From NCBI GenBank assembly GCA_032207245.1, contig CM063510.1, forward strand, positions 51,444,578 through 51,508,577: a DNA stretch of 64,000 nucleotides. The letters run 5' to 3'. This DNA comes from Pardosa pseudoannulata. Taxonomy: Eukaryota; Arthropoda; Arachnida; Araneae; Lycosidae. The notes beneath the pieces are model-generated. The model did no database searches, was not told the DNA's origin, and saw only the letters and a list, made by a program, of their open reading frames with translations. Shown here piece by piece: positions 26,839 to 37,733 of the stretch (positions within the stretch are counted from its first letter, which is position 1; each line of letters begins with the position of its first letter). The position numbers and the translations under genes were made by a program.

Positions 26839-27572
26839 CATTCATAGCAAAATACAGATAATATTTACAGATAATACAGATTATACTTAATTCTAAAATT
26901 TCATAATAAATAAATATAAGAGTAAAATTGGCTTCAAATTTAATATAATGTTCAAACATCAAATATTTTCATGTATAAAGCCAAAGAAAGGTAAATAATT
27001 TAAAATAAACAAACCAACAGTCAGCATGTTAATATATGAAAGAGATGTTGATGCATACAATTAACGGGCTTAGATGAGCCACCGATATCTAAAATCATCC
27101 ATAGGGGAAATGTGGAATAGGCAAAAAGATCAATATAATTTTCAAAGGATAGTATATAATTAAGTCAACATACCTTTCGTCATTCTAGTTAAGTTTGTAG
27201 CAAACAGCTGTACTGTACTTTTTTTAAAGACAACGCAACCGAAATATCATACAGTCGAAATAATTTGTTCATAAAAGTAAAAATTTTAAATCCTTTGTTC
27301 TATGTAAATGCACATATCTTTGCCGTTTTGTTCAAAATTCTTAAATATTGAAGATTTTTTCAAATCGGATAACTTATCAGCCATGTTTGTTTTCAACGCA
27401 GTGCGCATGCGTAAAATGTAGTATCCGTGGATTAGGCAATTAATCCTCCAAATTCGGAGGATCAGAGATAGGAGATTAAAACGAGCTGAAAGCCGCGGAT
27501 TCTCGTTGAGGAATACGAAAATTCTGATCCGCGGTTAGATCGGAGTGTTAAAATCGTGGAGAATATGGTCCT
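22899..27572 (+). repeat. GGGCCATATTC-family copy R3
   Basis: From 22901 to about 26125 it is nearly identical to 17518-20770 at an offset of 5383-5384 bases; I noticed only scattered substitutions and one-base indels. After 26125 the similarity drops suddenly to short AT-rich pieces. It ends at 27572 with the terminus complement of AGGACCATATTC. It lacks the first 745 bp of R2. Confidence 0.85.
26125..26840. repeat. eroded AT-rich segment of R3
   Basis: Contains scrambled and partly repeated pieces of the block seen intact at 20845-21230 and 28930-29340; ATGAAATAACATGTTTTTAT, for example, is followed by shortened versions of the next words. Many small deletions remove non-AT bases. Confidence 0.55.
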
Positions 27573-27699
27573 AAGAGTGCATCTTTATTTTACAAAAAAC
27601 TTAACATAAGGCTAAAAGGAATATTGACGCCATCTATTGGCATGAATAGAAGGATAAAGTTAAAAAAGTTGTAAATGAAAGAGTCATTGCTTCAACAAT
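27573..27699. other. spacer between R3 terminus and R4
   Basis: 127 bp that do not match the family; nothing recognised. Confidence 0.4.
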
Positions 27700-27787
27700 A
27701 TTAACAAAACTTGCAAACATAGGAGGATTTTCTGATGAAAGTTGGGCTCATCTGTATATGTTAAGCACTACATTAACATGTTATACA

Positions 27788-27820
<33 letters not shown>

Positions 27821-28860
27821 ATAAACATTTTAAATCATGTCTCGTTTGTTTTTAATTTATAAAGTAAATATATAAAGTAATGTATAAAGTAATATAGATA
27901 TGCTGCTTTAACTCTTTATAGCCAAAAAAAACCACTCAAATAAATACTGCTTAAATTCTTTATAGCAGCATTCATCAAGTATTCATCTAGCTTTCCATTG
28001 TCAAAATATTTTATGAACTAAAATAAAATGTTCAAGCCATGTTTTACATGAATATTTTCTGCGACAAGAACAAACTATGTATATACTTCTGTGCACTATT
28101 AGAAGCATTTAATTTTGTACAAAACAATAAATCTTACCACATTGGGTTTAGATAAAAAAGTTTTCTGTTTGCAAGAAAGAACTTACAAGAAACTACTGTC
28201 CTTCAAAAGTTGTAAAATTTACAGCATAAACAATGCTTATATTTCTTTTCCATTAGAAAAGTTATTTTATTTCTTAAAAAATATATACATATATACATAT
28301 ACTGTTATAATAATGTTTTAACAAAAAAAAATCACCTCCTTTACAGTATAATAATAAAATTTTATAAAATAGATTAACAACCGAATCTTGAAAAATGGAA
28401 TCTCAAGTATCTCTCCTAAATCAAGTATTATGGTAATAGGTCATTTGCAAAAATACAAATTTGAAGGTGAGCTGTATGATATTTTTTTCCTGAAATGAAA
28501 TGCCTACAATAAAAAAGTTCAACTCACTTTCTATAAATAGATTGAGTTGAAATTTTACATAAACATGTAACTCTGATGCTAATACAACTTTCTGGCAACA
28601 TGGAGCTGATTTCTTGAAGGAGGTCGAAGGACTTATGAATTGTTTCCTCATTTGCCCATATGCCATAAATAAAATATCTGTTTACTTTTATGTGTAATAT
28701 TATACTTCTTTAATGAAACAAAATGAGAATTATCACTAATACCTTAATGTAGGTTGTTTTGAAAAAAAAAAAAAATGTTAGAACTAACATCTATAAAAAC
28801 TGAAATCTGTTACTTTCCAGTTTTGACCTTTTCGTAATGTGTGTATATATTATATTATAT

Positions 28861-28938
<78 letters not shown>

Positions 28939-30072
28939 GGGCATATAAATGTACACAAATAAATTAAATGTAATTTTTTTATAGTCATAATTACTTGTTA
29001 GAGTTTAGAATATTTGAAAATCAAAAATATATATTGTGAATGACCAATTGTAATGAATATGAAATAACATGTTTTTATTTATGTACAAAGTTAAAATATT
29101 AATATAATAATTATGAGACATGGCTGTTAATTTTGAATTGTTGAAGTACAGTAATTTGTAAATTTATATTCTGTAAACTGACAATTGCATTATGTAAATA
29201 AAGTTGCAGGGCATATGATGAAAAAAAAAAACCATCCAAACATCAGAGGAATTTTCTAACTTACCTGAAAGAATTTAATAAGAATATTAATGTAAATAAA
29301 GTATATTTTCTTAAAGTTGGGTCCATAGGTATGTGTTAAGCATTACATTAACATGTAACAAAAGTATATAAATGAAAGCATTTAATATTTAAGTGTATAT
29401 ATACATAGCAAAATACAGATAATTTATACTTAATTCTAAAATTGCTTATTTAATATATAAATATAAGAGTAAAATTGACTTCAAATTTAATATAATGTTC
29501 AAACATCAAATATTTTCATGTATAAAGCCAAAGAAAGGTAAATAATTTAAAATAAACAAACCAACAGTCAGTATGTTATTTATATGAAACAGATGTTAAT
29601 ACGCACAATTAACAGGCTAGGTGCTCCACCGATATCTAAAATCATCAATAGGAAAATATGGAATATGCAGAAAGACCAATAATTATTTTCAAAAGATAGT
29701 AATAAATAAGTCAACATACCTTTCGTCATCCTAAGTTTGTAGCATACAGCTATACTGTACTTTTATTTAGAGACAACAGAAAAATCATACAGTCGAAATC
29801 ATTTGTTCATACAAGCATGCATTCAAAATCATTTGTTCTATGTAAATGCACAAATCTTTGGCATTCTGTTCGAAATTCTTAAATATTCTTAATTTTTTCA
29901 AATCTGATAACTTATCCGCCATGTTTGTTTTCAACGCACATGCGTAAAATGTAGTATCCGTGGATCAGAAACAGGGGATTAAAATGAGCTGAAAGCTGCA
30001 GATTCTCATAGAATACAAAAAAGCTGATTCATGGTTAGAACCGAGTATTAAAATCGTGGTGAATATGGCCCT
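27700..30072 (+). repeat. GGGCCATATTC-family copy R4
   Basis: Begins inside the family (TTAACAAAACTTGCAAACAT, equal to 24574 in R3) and continues to the terminus at 30072. More diverged and internally shorter than R2/R3. It preserves the right end that R2 lost, so a full-length element would be about 5.2 kb. No coding region; frames such as 28115-28321 are AT-rich chance frames. Confidence 0.8.
28838..28936. repeat. (AT)n microsatellite in R4
   Basis: TATAT units followed by about 70 bp of pure AT. Confidence 0.9.
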
Positions 30073-30249
30073 TACAGCCTTGGGGGACTCCAGCGTTAAT
30101 AGGTCTGTGTGTGAAAAAGTATTGTGTGTGGCGGACTGTGAAAGACCTGTCGAGAAGGTATGAGTGTTTTAATTGTATTACGGGAGCTGGCAATTTGTGT
30201 TTAACTAGTTTATATATGAGGCCACTGTTCCACACTTTGTCAAATGCCT
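30073..30249 (-). pseudogene. LINE reverse transcriptase, N-terminal piece (split by insertion)
   Basis: Complement reads FYIEKAFDKVWNSGLIYKL, SYLLDRSFTVRH and HRPINAGVPQGC, the motif A to motif B region of jockey-like reverse transcriptases. The motif A catalytic aspartate, expected just before IEKAFD, is a tyrosine here (TAC instead of GAC), so it is catalytically dead. The protein continues at 16772 with TIGPILF across the 13.3-kb insertion. At about 30249 the LINE similarity stops and another repeat module starts (contains ACGAGGGGTATAATT, like 14033 and 34018). Confidence 0.9.
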
Positions 30250-31819
30250 TCTCGATGTAAAAAACGAGGGGTATAATTAAATCCCAAACAGAAAGCAAGC
30301 TCACTAGCTGGCGCATTTAGGCGGGGCCATCCTGATCACCGGGCCTGCGCGTAGGTTGCCACTGCGCAATATGAGTCATACATTGAGGCCGATGCACGTC
30401 GTAGTTGTATATTGGCACCAACGTGGTTTGTAGCTCGTTGTATGCCTACATATATTCGACATTGTTACTGAAATATATTAGTTTTATCCTATTTTGAACC
30501 TGTATATCAACTTCAACCAAAACATATTGAGGTAAGAAATTTTATACAAGTATGAAATTACTGACTTATATAGAACATTTAAGAAGTTCCATATGGCTGT
30601 TTTTGAAATTAACTAAAGGGAGTTAATTGATGTTACTCTTTTTATATATATATATATATATTTTAAACTTAATTTACTTTACAATGTATGCTTTGTTATC
30701 AAAACTGTTCTATTGTATCTACAATTAATAATTAAACTATGTTCCTTTTTATTGACATGTTTTCTATGCTTTTTATAAAACATAATAAAGAGTGATATCA
30801 AGCATGTCATATATTTTTTCTTGCATTTAAGTACTTATTCTCTACTCCCTTTTGAAGTACACCATACAATCGGATAATTGACTGTTATTACTCCTTATAA
30901 AGATCTTATTTATTATTAACATAATGCAGAAATTCAGTGTCTAATAATTATCTGGAATTTCTAAGAATTACCCCAATTCTTGGGGTAATTTTTAGACACT
31001 TTTTTTATTTTCCTTATTTACTTAAAACATTTAATAATTACCGTAAGAAATTAAGTTGTACAATATTAATAACATAAAAAAATAAAATATGAATTATACC
31101 CAAAAAAACTTTTTTATAATAAAAGTTTACTTCTTGTCTAAAAATTTCAATGGTTACCTTACTGTTGTAATCAATAATCCTTTACTGCTCACCCACAGCT
31201 TACAATATTTTAATGAGAGTGATATGTTGTTATTCTGTGAATGTCTGTTATAAGTGTAAGTAATTATTGTTACTATCAAATATTATCCTGCTCTGGAAAA
31301 GTGACACTAATGTAGTTTTTCTTGAGACAAATTTATTTCATAGTTTGAAACTGAATATATTTTAATACAGTGTTATAATCCTAGATATATATGTTATTCA
31401 AACACTGATTATTTTTATGTGCACAGAGAAAAATGTATATGTATGTGCTTAATGTGTTCTTCATAACCGTTACAACTATGTTTACAAAAAGTTAGTCATT
31501 TATTTTATTGAGTTAAATAATTTAGTATGGATCTGTCGTTTCAGCTTGAATTTCTAAATGTTATAGCTTTTTATAGTAAGTGTTTGTACAATTACTTTTT
31601 TTTTTAAATTTACTGTATGTATTGTAAATAAATGTATTCTTGCCTTATGTGAACTCTTTCATACACATGATATATAGATAAAATACTTTTAAGAAATTTA
31701 ATTATTAAAAATGAAAGATAATAAAATTTTTTTAAATTTTAGTAGAATATGTTAAATATTTTGTTTATTTTCTTATTCAAATTATATTCAAACTAAACAT
31801 ATTTAGATATAATTTTCTA

Positions 31820-32000
31820 TGAGCTCACAAAAAGTATCATTATGTATTTTACTAATATAGCCTGATTTATAAAGCACACAACTTTAAATATAAGTTAAAT
31901 AACTTTGAACAATTTTTTCCTAAATCCATTAAAGTATTAAGTAATCATAAGTGATTTTAAAGTAAGCAGTAATATAAAAGTAATGTATTCTATAAATTAT
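31820..32000. repeat. internal direct repeat, copy 1
   Basis: Matches 32517-32710: both start GAGCWCACAAAAAGTAT and contain TTTTTTCCTRAATCCAT and AAGTAAGCAGTAATATAA. Spacing about 697 bp. Confidence 0.85.
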
Positions 32001-32516
32001 AATTATCAATTCAAATTCAGTTATATAAATATATTCTATAATTATAATTCTATATGATCACGATGGCCTTGGCCATATCATACTGAATGAGTGTTTGAAT
32101 AGGTTAGGTCTATTTTTATAATCTAACCTATATGGATTCCTTTTCAGTTAAAATTTTTATATAGTTACTTTGCAAAGGAAACTCATAAAAAATGTTAATC
32201 AGATTTTATGTTTAAATAAATGAATATTAAAATGAAAAATTCTAAAAAATGTATTTTATTTACTCGTACAATACATTTGATTTCAATTTTTTTTTTTTTT
32301 TTTCCTTAACTAAATGCAATTTCTACAAAACTTTTCCATAAGTTTTAAATAAAATATTTTTATTTAAAGTAGTCAATTTATTTTAGTTGTAAAGTAGTAA
32401 TTTTCATATAATAAATCTAATTTTACATAACCTAGGACAATCACTAAGTTATGATTTAAAGATCAAATTGTTATTTTTAATGCAGTGTGAATTAATACAA
32501 TGTAGTAATTTTCTAT

Positions 32517-32710
32517 GAGCACACAAAAAGTATTATGTATTTTACTAATGTAATTTAATTTAAAAAGCACACAGATTCAGATTTAAAAATAAATTAAATA
32601 ACTTTGAACTCAACAATTTTTTCCTGAATCCATCAAAGTATTAAGTAATAATAAGGGATTTTAAAGTAAGCAGTAATATAAGAGTAATATATTCAATATA
32701 ATTAATGTTA
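32517..32710. repeat. internal direct repeat, copy 2
   Basis: Second copy of the block at 31820-32000, with small insertions. Confidence 0.85.
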
Positions 32711-33347
32711 TGACTCTCAAAAAAAAAAAAAAAATGGAAATACATTTATGGTTTTGATAGGAATATTCTTGCTGTCCAATTCTTATCTTTAAATCTTTTT
32801 TTATTTATTTATTTATTTAACTAGATATAATAAATAAATGTACTTTTTCATCTTTTTGTAAATAATATTTCGCGCATATTTTTGTAAACATTTATTTAAA
32901 AACATTTAGTTTGAAAAAGTAAAAGTTAAGGTACTACATACTTTGTGAATTTCTATAATTCAAACTGAATATATTTCATTTTATTTATTTTAAATTTCTT
33001 AGGTAAGTAAACAAAAATTGTTTTATAAATCGTAAAATGTGTAATTGGGCACAACAGAAAGATTATTTTAATTAAACCAATATGAAAATCGTCAATTTCA
33101 AAGTAAACACCGTAGACGAGAGTCTGATCTCATCGGCCCCTTTGTATGAGTCATCAATTCATACGCGCAGGCCCGGTTATCACGATGGCCCCGATTTAGG
33201 CAGCCTTTTTTTCCATCACTGATCGCAGAGTCATCGCTATTTCTAATTCATCTTTCCTAGACAACAGCGAGGGAAAACTGAGCGAAACAGCAAGTACTAC
33301 TACGATTTGACTGTTTGTTTTGGTTGTGTCATATACATTTACTGTTA

Positions 33348-33447
33348 NNNNNNNNNNNNNNNNNNNNNNNNNNNNNNNNNNNNNNNNNNNNNNNNNNNNN
33401 NNNNNNNNNNNNNNNNNNNNNNNNNNNNNNNNNNNNNNNNNNNNNNN
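33348..33447. other. assembly gap (100 N)
   Basis: Exactly 100 undetermined bases, the common fixed gap size in scaffolds. Frames crossing it are meaningless. Confidence 0.99.
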
Positions 33448-33640
33448 TTTCTGTATCATGATTAAATGGGAATGGGTAATAAATTGCTCTTATATAAGAC
33501 AGTTTTCAGGCTCATTCTTCTTTATGCAGCCCAGATCTGGGGATCTGCATCCAACACACAGATCCAGAGCTAGCAAACTATACAAAACAAAACCCTTTGT
33601 TCAATAGCTCGTGCTAATCGCTACTAACTGTTTTATTATT
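33448..33640 (+). pseudogene. LINE C-terminal fragment
   Basis: Parallel, on the + strand, to the complement of 16230-16400: both have TGTATCATGATYAAATRGGA, then GGGTAATAAATT, CTGGGGATCTRCATCCAACA and CAGATCCAGAG, then AAAACAAAACC. It is the region after the reverse transcriptase of the same LINE family. A local insertion with GACAGTTTTCAGGC disturbs the frame, and it begins at the gap edge. Confidence 0.8.
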
Positions 33641-33879
33641 GTAAATATCTTCTGCCCTATTTTTAAAAATAAATAAATAAATAAAAATAAAAACCTCTAA
33701 TACTCTATTATTATTATGTATGTATTATGTCTTGATTTGTTTCTAAATTATTCTATCTCTTTTTTGTAAAGAGTCAATCAGAGCAAAAATAATAATAATA
33801 ATAATAATAATGGGCTAATCTTTATGTATTGTAATTGTATTTTATTTTATTAATATTTTCTCTGTTTTCTTTTCCCTTC

Positions 33880-34030
33880 TCTCCTCTTCCTATTTATACT
33901 ATCTGTCAGCCAATGTTAAAGGCCACTTGAGAATTTATATGTTATCGGGGATAAAGGACCTACGGCCCTAGGTGCCCCAAAATAATCTGTTCCAGAGTTC
34001 CAGATGTCAAATACTGAGGAGTATAGTTGA
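33880..34030 (+). repeat. LINE-associated 3' module, + copy
   Basis: Inverted relative to 14030-14200; carries CTATCTGTCAGCCAATGTTA and GGGGATAAAGGACCTACGG. Confidence 0.6.
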
Positions 34031-34877
34031 ATCCCAAACAGCGAGCGGGCTGTCTGATCGCTATTTCCTAGTGAAACAGTGGACAGCGATGGGTCCGTTT
34101 GAATACTCCCGTTAATAGTTAGTATTATGTTTCTGGTGAGTGGTACATTCGTTTTGATACAGTCCTTAAAAACAACATAAATATAAGAAATAAAACATAA
34201 TGTAAAATTGAGATACCAATTACTACAAAAATAATTGTTTATAAATAACATTCTTTTGATACCAATGGCACCCATAATGCTGAATTTAATTTGAATCAAG
34301 TCTGATTTCTGGTGAGTTATTTCAACACAAATACCAGCAATAAATTTTTGATAACTATGCTGCTCCTATTCGTACTTAAATTAAACTCCATAACGTTAGT
34401 GTATTTAATTTAATTTTCGGAAGTGAAATGTGTTTGCAGGAAATTTTCAAATTGATTGACCCAGGGTTCATAGGTTGCTAAATAAAAAACAAAGTGTATT
34501 TATGTACAACATATTGATAAATACTTGACAGTACAAGCCAAATGACGTCTTCGGTAGCTCTTAGTAATAGATTTTGAGGGGGTATATTTTTGTAACTGCT
34601 GGTTAGTGGCCGCAAAAACAAAATAGATTCAATATTTTACCCTTATTTAATGAAATTGCGATATTGGAGTTGATATCTACAGCATTTTTTACAAAAACAG
34701 CAATTTTTCAGAACATTGTTCTGAAATCTTATTGGTAACTGTTTTCTCAGTTTATTATGACACATTATTATTATTATTGTGTTTGTTATGATGTGGTTGG
34801 TAAATACAATTGTATGATTGAAGTGATTTTACATTTTGACAGCATTTTACACTGTCAGAAAAGTTCACATACGTGCA
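34031..34877. other. no recognisable gene
   Basis: The first 50 bp continue the LINE-associated module; the rest shows no domain or terminus I recognise. Confidence 0.4.
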
Positions 34878-34881
34878 TTAA

Positions 34882-35806
34882 CACTAAAATTACGGAAGGG
34901 ATCATTTTGACACCTAGCGAACTTTTATCTCTGACAGCTCTTCTATTTTTTTGCAAATATCTTAATCCTTTCTTGACTTTTCCTAAATCATTGTGATTTA
35001 CGAAATAGTAGAGATTTCAAGAAAATTGTATTTTTATTTTAGTCGTAACAAATGATTATACCTAGAAATATGGCAGGCTATATACTGATGTTGAAGACAA
35101 GTGTAAACTTCATAATGACTCTTTCACTATTTTATTAGCAGAACTGGAAGCATTCATAGTGTTGTTGTACGTAAGGGGGCATTAGCCACCAAGGGCTTAC
35201 CAATTCTTAGTTTGTGGTCCAAGACTTAGGGACCAAAGTTTTTTCATGAAACTATGAGTAGCGATAGATTTTCGGAAATTATGAAATTTCTTCGTTTTGT
35301 AAATAAACTAACAAGGTCTTCACGTTTGCAGTGTGATAAATTTACACTAATATCCGAGGTATGGAATACTTTTATAGAAAACTGTAAGCTTTGCTACAAA
35401 CGAAATGAAAATATTACGTTTGATGAACAGTTATTCCTTACAAAAACAAGATGCCGTTTTTTGCAGTATATGCCTAACAAGCTCAATAAATTCGGAATAA
35501 AATTTTGGTTAGAAGTAGATGTTAGGACAAAATACTTATTAAACAGATTTCCATATTTAGGAAAAGATGAAATGAGACCAAGTGATCAAAGTTTAGGAGA
35601 GAACTTGGTAACTCGTTTAATTGATCCTACATACCTGCAAAGTCTGTATATTTTTAAAAACAAACTGTAGTTGTCATAATTTGCTTTATTTTAATTTATT
35701 TTTCACAAATATATTATATCATTTAGAGAATGTAAATATCTTATCAAGGGATCAAAATGACACCCTCCGTAATTCTAGGTATACAAAGACCACCGTAATT
35801 CTAGTG
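34882..35806 (+). mobile_element. piggyBac remnant, 925 bp, TTAA target duplication
   Basis: TTAA at 34878-34881 and 35807-35810 flank inverted tips CACTAAAATTACGG and CCGTAATTCTAGTG. TTAA is the hallmark target of piggyBac. Just inside, GGATCATTTTGACACC on the left and GATCAAAATGACACCC on the right are near mirror images. The right end carries the tip motif twice (CCGTAATTCTAG near 35767 and 35793). Autonomous piggyBacs are about 2.4 kb, so most of the element is deleted. Confidence 0.9.
35083..35670 (+). pseudogene. piggyBac transposase, N-proximal part only
   Basis: The transposase would cut and paste at TTAA. Seen from 35083: LHNDSFTILLAELEAFIVLL, then a one-base frame problem near 35177, LATKGLPILSLWS, GPKFFHE (after a TAG), then an open stretch from 35254: DRFSEIMKFLRFVNK, NITFDEQL, RCRFLQYMPNK and FGIKFWLEVDV, then KYLLNRFPYLGKDE. 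These are the family's well-conserved blocks before the first catalytic Asp. The protein stops at RLIDPTY, so all three catalytic Asp residues and the cysteine-rich end are missing. One stop and one frameshift also precede the open part. Confidence 0.9.
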
Positions 35807-36070
35807 TTAAAGCAAACAATTTTCTTTTTATAGTCTGTAGACTTTGTACGCAAACTTATTGTTGAAATAAGGTTTTAACAATAAAACTTTTTTATTGTTT
35901 TCAAAAGTGTAATGTGACTGTTAGTATGCAGAAGCATATTGGATTCAAGTTATAATAAAGAACACTTTTATCTTTATAACCATTATATTTTATCATTAAT
36001 TTAAAATTTGTATGGAGCAAAATTACAGAGCATTAGAAAATCTTAGAATACTAGTTAGAACTGTATTAGA

Positions 36071-36920
36071 CATGGTTTGCATGATTTAAATCAGTTGATT
36101 TAAATCATGATTTAAATCTTGATTTAAATCATTTGATTTTTTTTGAAAAAATCATTGATTTAAATCATTATTTTTTTCATTTCTTTTAAAACCTATATTC
36201 CAAAGACAGGAGAATTGGGAATCAGTCAGCACAGTAATTCCAATAATTAAGTAAGTGTAAATAGATAACATGTGCTTTCCAAGAATTTAGGGGTTGTACG
36301 TAGGGGTAGTACAATAATTATGACTGGTGGAATTCATTTTATATAATGGGAGGTAAAGAGAGTATAACAGAACTTGAAATCCAGTTTGCCTACCAAATAA
36401 CAACAGCTGTGGCTTCCTCTGCTGGAATGGAAAGACAGTTTTCTTCTTTTGGTATTGTTCATTCTAGCCTTCATAACCAGTTAGGAGTGGATAAAGCATC
36501 AAAGCTAGTGTTTTTATTGAAACAAATTAAATCCATAATTCGATGCTTAGAAAATATTGTAATAGTTGTGATTTTTTTTTTTTTAAATAAATAGTTGGCG
36601 TTAAAAGAATATTAAATTTGTTCTTTAAATTTTACATCTTATTTAGTTTGCACTATCCAATTTCAAAATAATGGAATATATTTAGATTAAAATTTATATA
36701 TTTAATTTTAGGTAATCAGTGTGTAGAATATACTAGATAGATAAGATGTTACTTCTTATAACAAACTATTCTATGTATATTGCAAAAAACAAAAACAACA
36801 ATTAAAATTAGTATTCAGAAAAAAAATAAAAAAAATCCAATTTAAGTAAAAGAAATCTGATTTAAATCAAAACAATCTGATTTTTTTGATTAAAAAAAAA
36901 ATCATTTTTTTCCAACCCTG
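36071..36920 (+). mobile_element. hAT element remnant, 850 bp
   Basis: GTATTAGA at 36063-36070 and 36921-36928 is an 8-bp target duplication. Ends: CATGGTTTG on the left and CCAACCCTG on the right (complement CAGGGTTGG), a typical hAT start. Both subterminal regions are packed with GATTTAAATC-type palindromic words. The interior keeps only the last part of a transposase. Confidence 0.9.
36346..36594 (+). pseudogene. hAT transposase C-terminal dimerisation domain fragment
   Basis: The conserved hAT dimerisation segment reads VASSAGMERQFSSFG, then VHSSLHNQLGVDKASKLVFLLKQI. This block lies at the end of roughly 600-residue hAT transposases, before the C-terminus. The catalytic RNase H-like core and the BED finger are missing, so it cannot act. 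The ATG chosen by the open frame is not the original start. Related fragments of a different hAT lineage occur at 52440-52946. Confidence 0.88.
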
Positions 36921-36928
36921 GTATTAGA

Positions 36929-37304
36929 TAAATGAACACTTAAATCTCTTTCCTTATCGATGTCAAGAAATTTAAAAAAAAAATTTATTGCATTTTTAGT
37001 TCTGAAAGAAAAGGTTATTCTTGAATTGTCACATTTTCACATAGGTGAAAAGAAGTGATGCAAATTTATTTAGTTTCTTTGTATAGGACTGTGGTAAGTC
37101 AATGATGCTTTTATGGGATTTTATAATTAGACAATGATTACTTCCCTTCCATGTTTATGATTATCTTTTAAAATATATCTTTTGCCTCTTTAAGAACAGC
37201 TGTTGAGAAAAAGCATGTTGAAAATGTAAGATTTTTTTTTTCTTGAGATTTTTAGTAAATTTGAGTAGGAATAAATATAATGTGTCCCTGCTCTTGATTT
37301 TATA
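36929..37304. other. no recognisable gene
   Basis: AT-rich. The last 50 bp begin a sequence repeated at 37616 that leads into the foldback element. Confidence 0.4.
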
Positions 37305-37615
37305 TGACTCTTGAGTATCTTATACATTAAAACCTGATTGTGACTATGTATCTATGCACGTCCATCTCCTCATGAACAGCTGGACTGACAAGGGTGCCGA
37401 AGGTACCAAAAGACACAAAACAATACAGCATATTGACCATTTGTATTCCAATATTCCAATTAGGTCGAAAGATATTAATGAAAATCTGACCAAAATGCCA
37501 GTTTAATTTTTTGGCACCTTCGGCACCCTTCTCAGTCCAGCTATTCATGAGGAGATAGATGCACATAGATACATAGTCAAAATCAGGTTTCAATATATAA
37601 GATACTCAATAGTCA
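37305..37615. repeat. foldback (palindromic) repeat, copy 1
   Basis: The left arm TGACTCTTGAGTATC... to GGGTGCCGAAGGTACC is mirrored by the right arm GGCACCTTCGGCACCC... to GATACTCAATAGTCA. Each arm is about 105 bp around a central spacer of about 100 bp. A second copy starts at 37662. Confidence 0.9.
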
Positions 37616-37733
37616 ATTTGAGTAGGAATAAATGTAATATGTAATTGATCTGGATTTTATATGACTATTGAGTATCTTTTATATTAAAACCTGATTGTGA
37701 CTATGTATCTATGTGCATCTATCTCCTCATGAA

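Larger units (their letters stand above)
16773..30072 (+). mobile_element. 13.3-kb composite insertion with GGGCCATATTC termini
   Basis: The left tip GGGCCATATTCATC and the right tip (complement GGGCCATATTCACC) are short inverted repeats. Outside them, 16771-16772 and 30073-30074 are both TA, and removing the insertion restores a continuous LINE reverse-transcriptase frame. Inside are three direct copies of one long AT-rich repeat family (R2, R3, R4), a truncated gypsy element and a second internal terminus (GAATATGGTCCT) at 27561-27572. So an element of about 5 kb was inserted and then enlarged by duplication and nested insertion. The tips beginning GGGCC and the TA at the target could fit a PIF/Harbinger-like or other TIR element. 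The superfamily remains unassigned because no transposase is present. Confidence 0.8.
30323..33193. mobile_element. hAT-like non-autonomous DNA transposon, 2.9 kb
   Basis: Inverted repeats of about 31 bp with two mismatches: the left end begins GGGGCCATCCTGATCACC, and the right-end complement begins GGGGCCATCGTGATAACC. ATTTAGGC stands at 30315-30322 and 33194-33201, an 8-bp target duplication as made by hAT (also Merlin and P) elements. The interior is AT-rich and has no transposase. The motif ATGAGTCAT occurs near both ends. The sequence on both sides joins into one LINE-associated module. Confidence 0.85.

Noticed and set aside
33196..33607. Frames crossing the gap
   Set aside because: Consist partly of undetermined bases.
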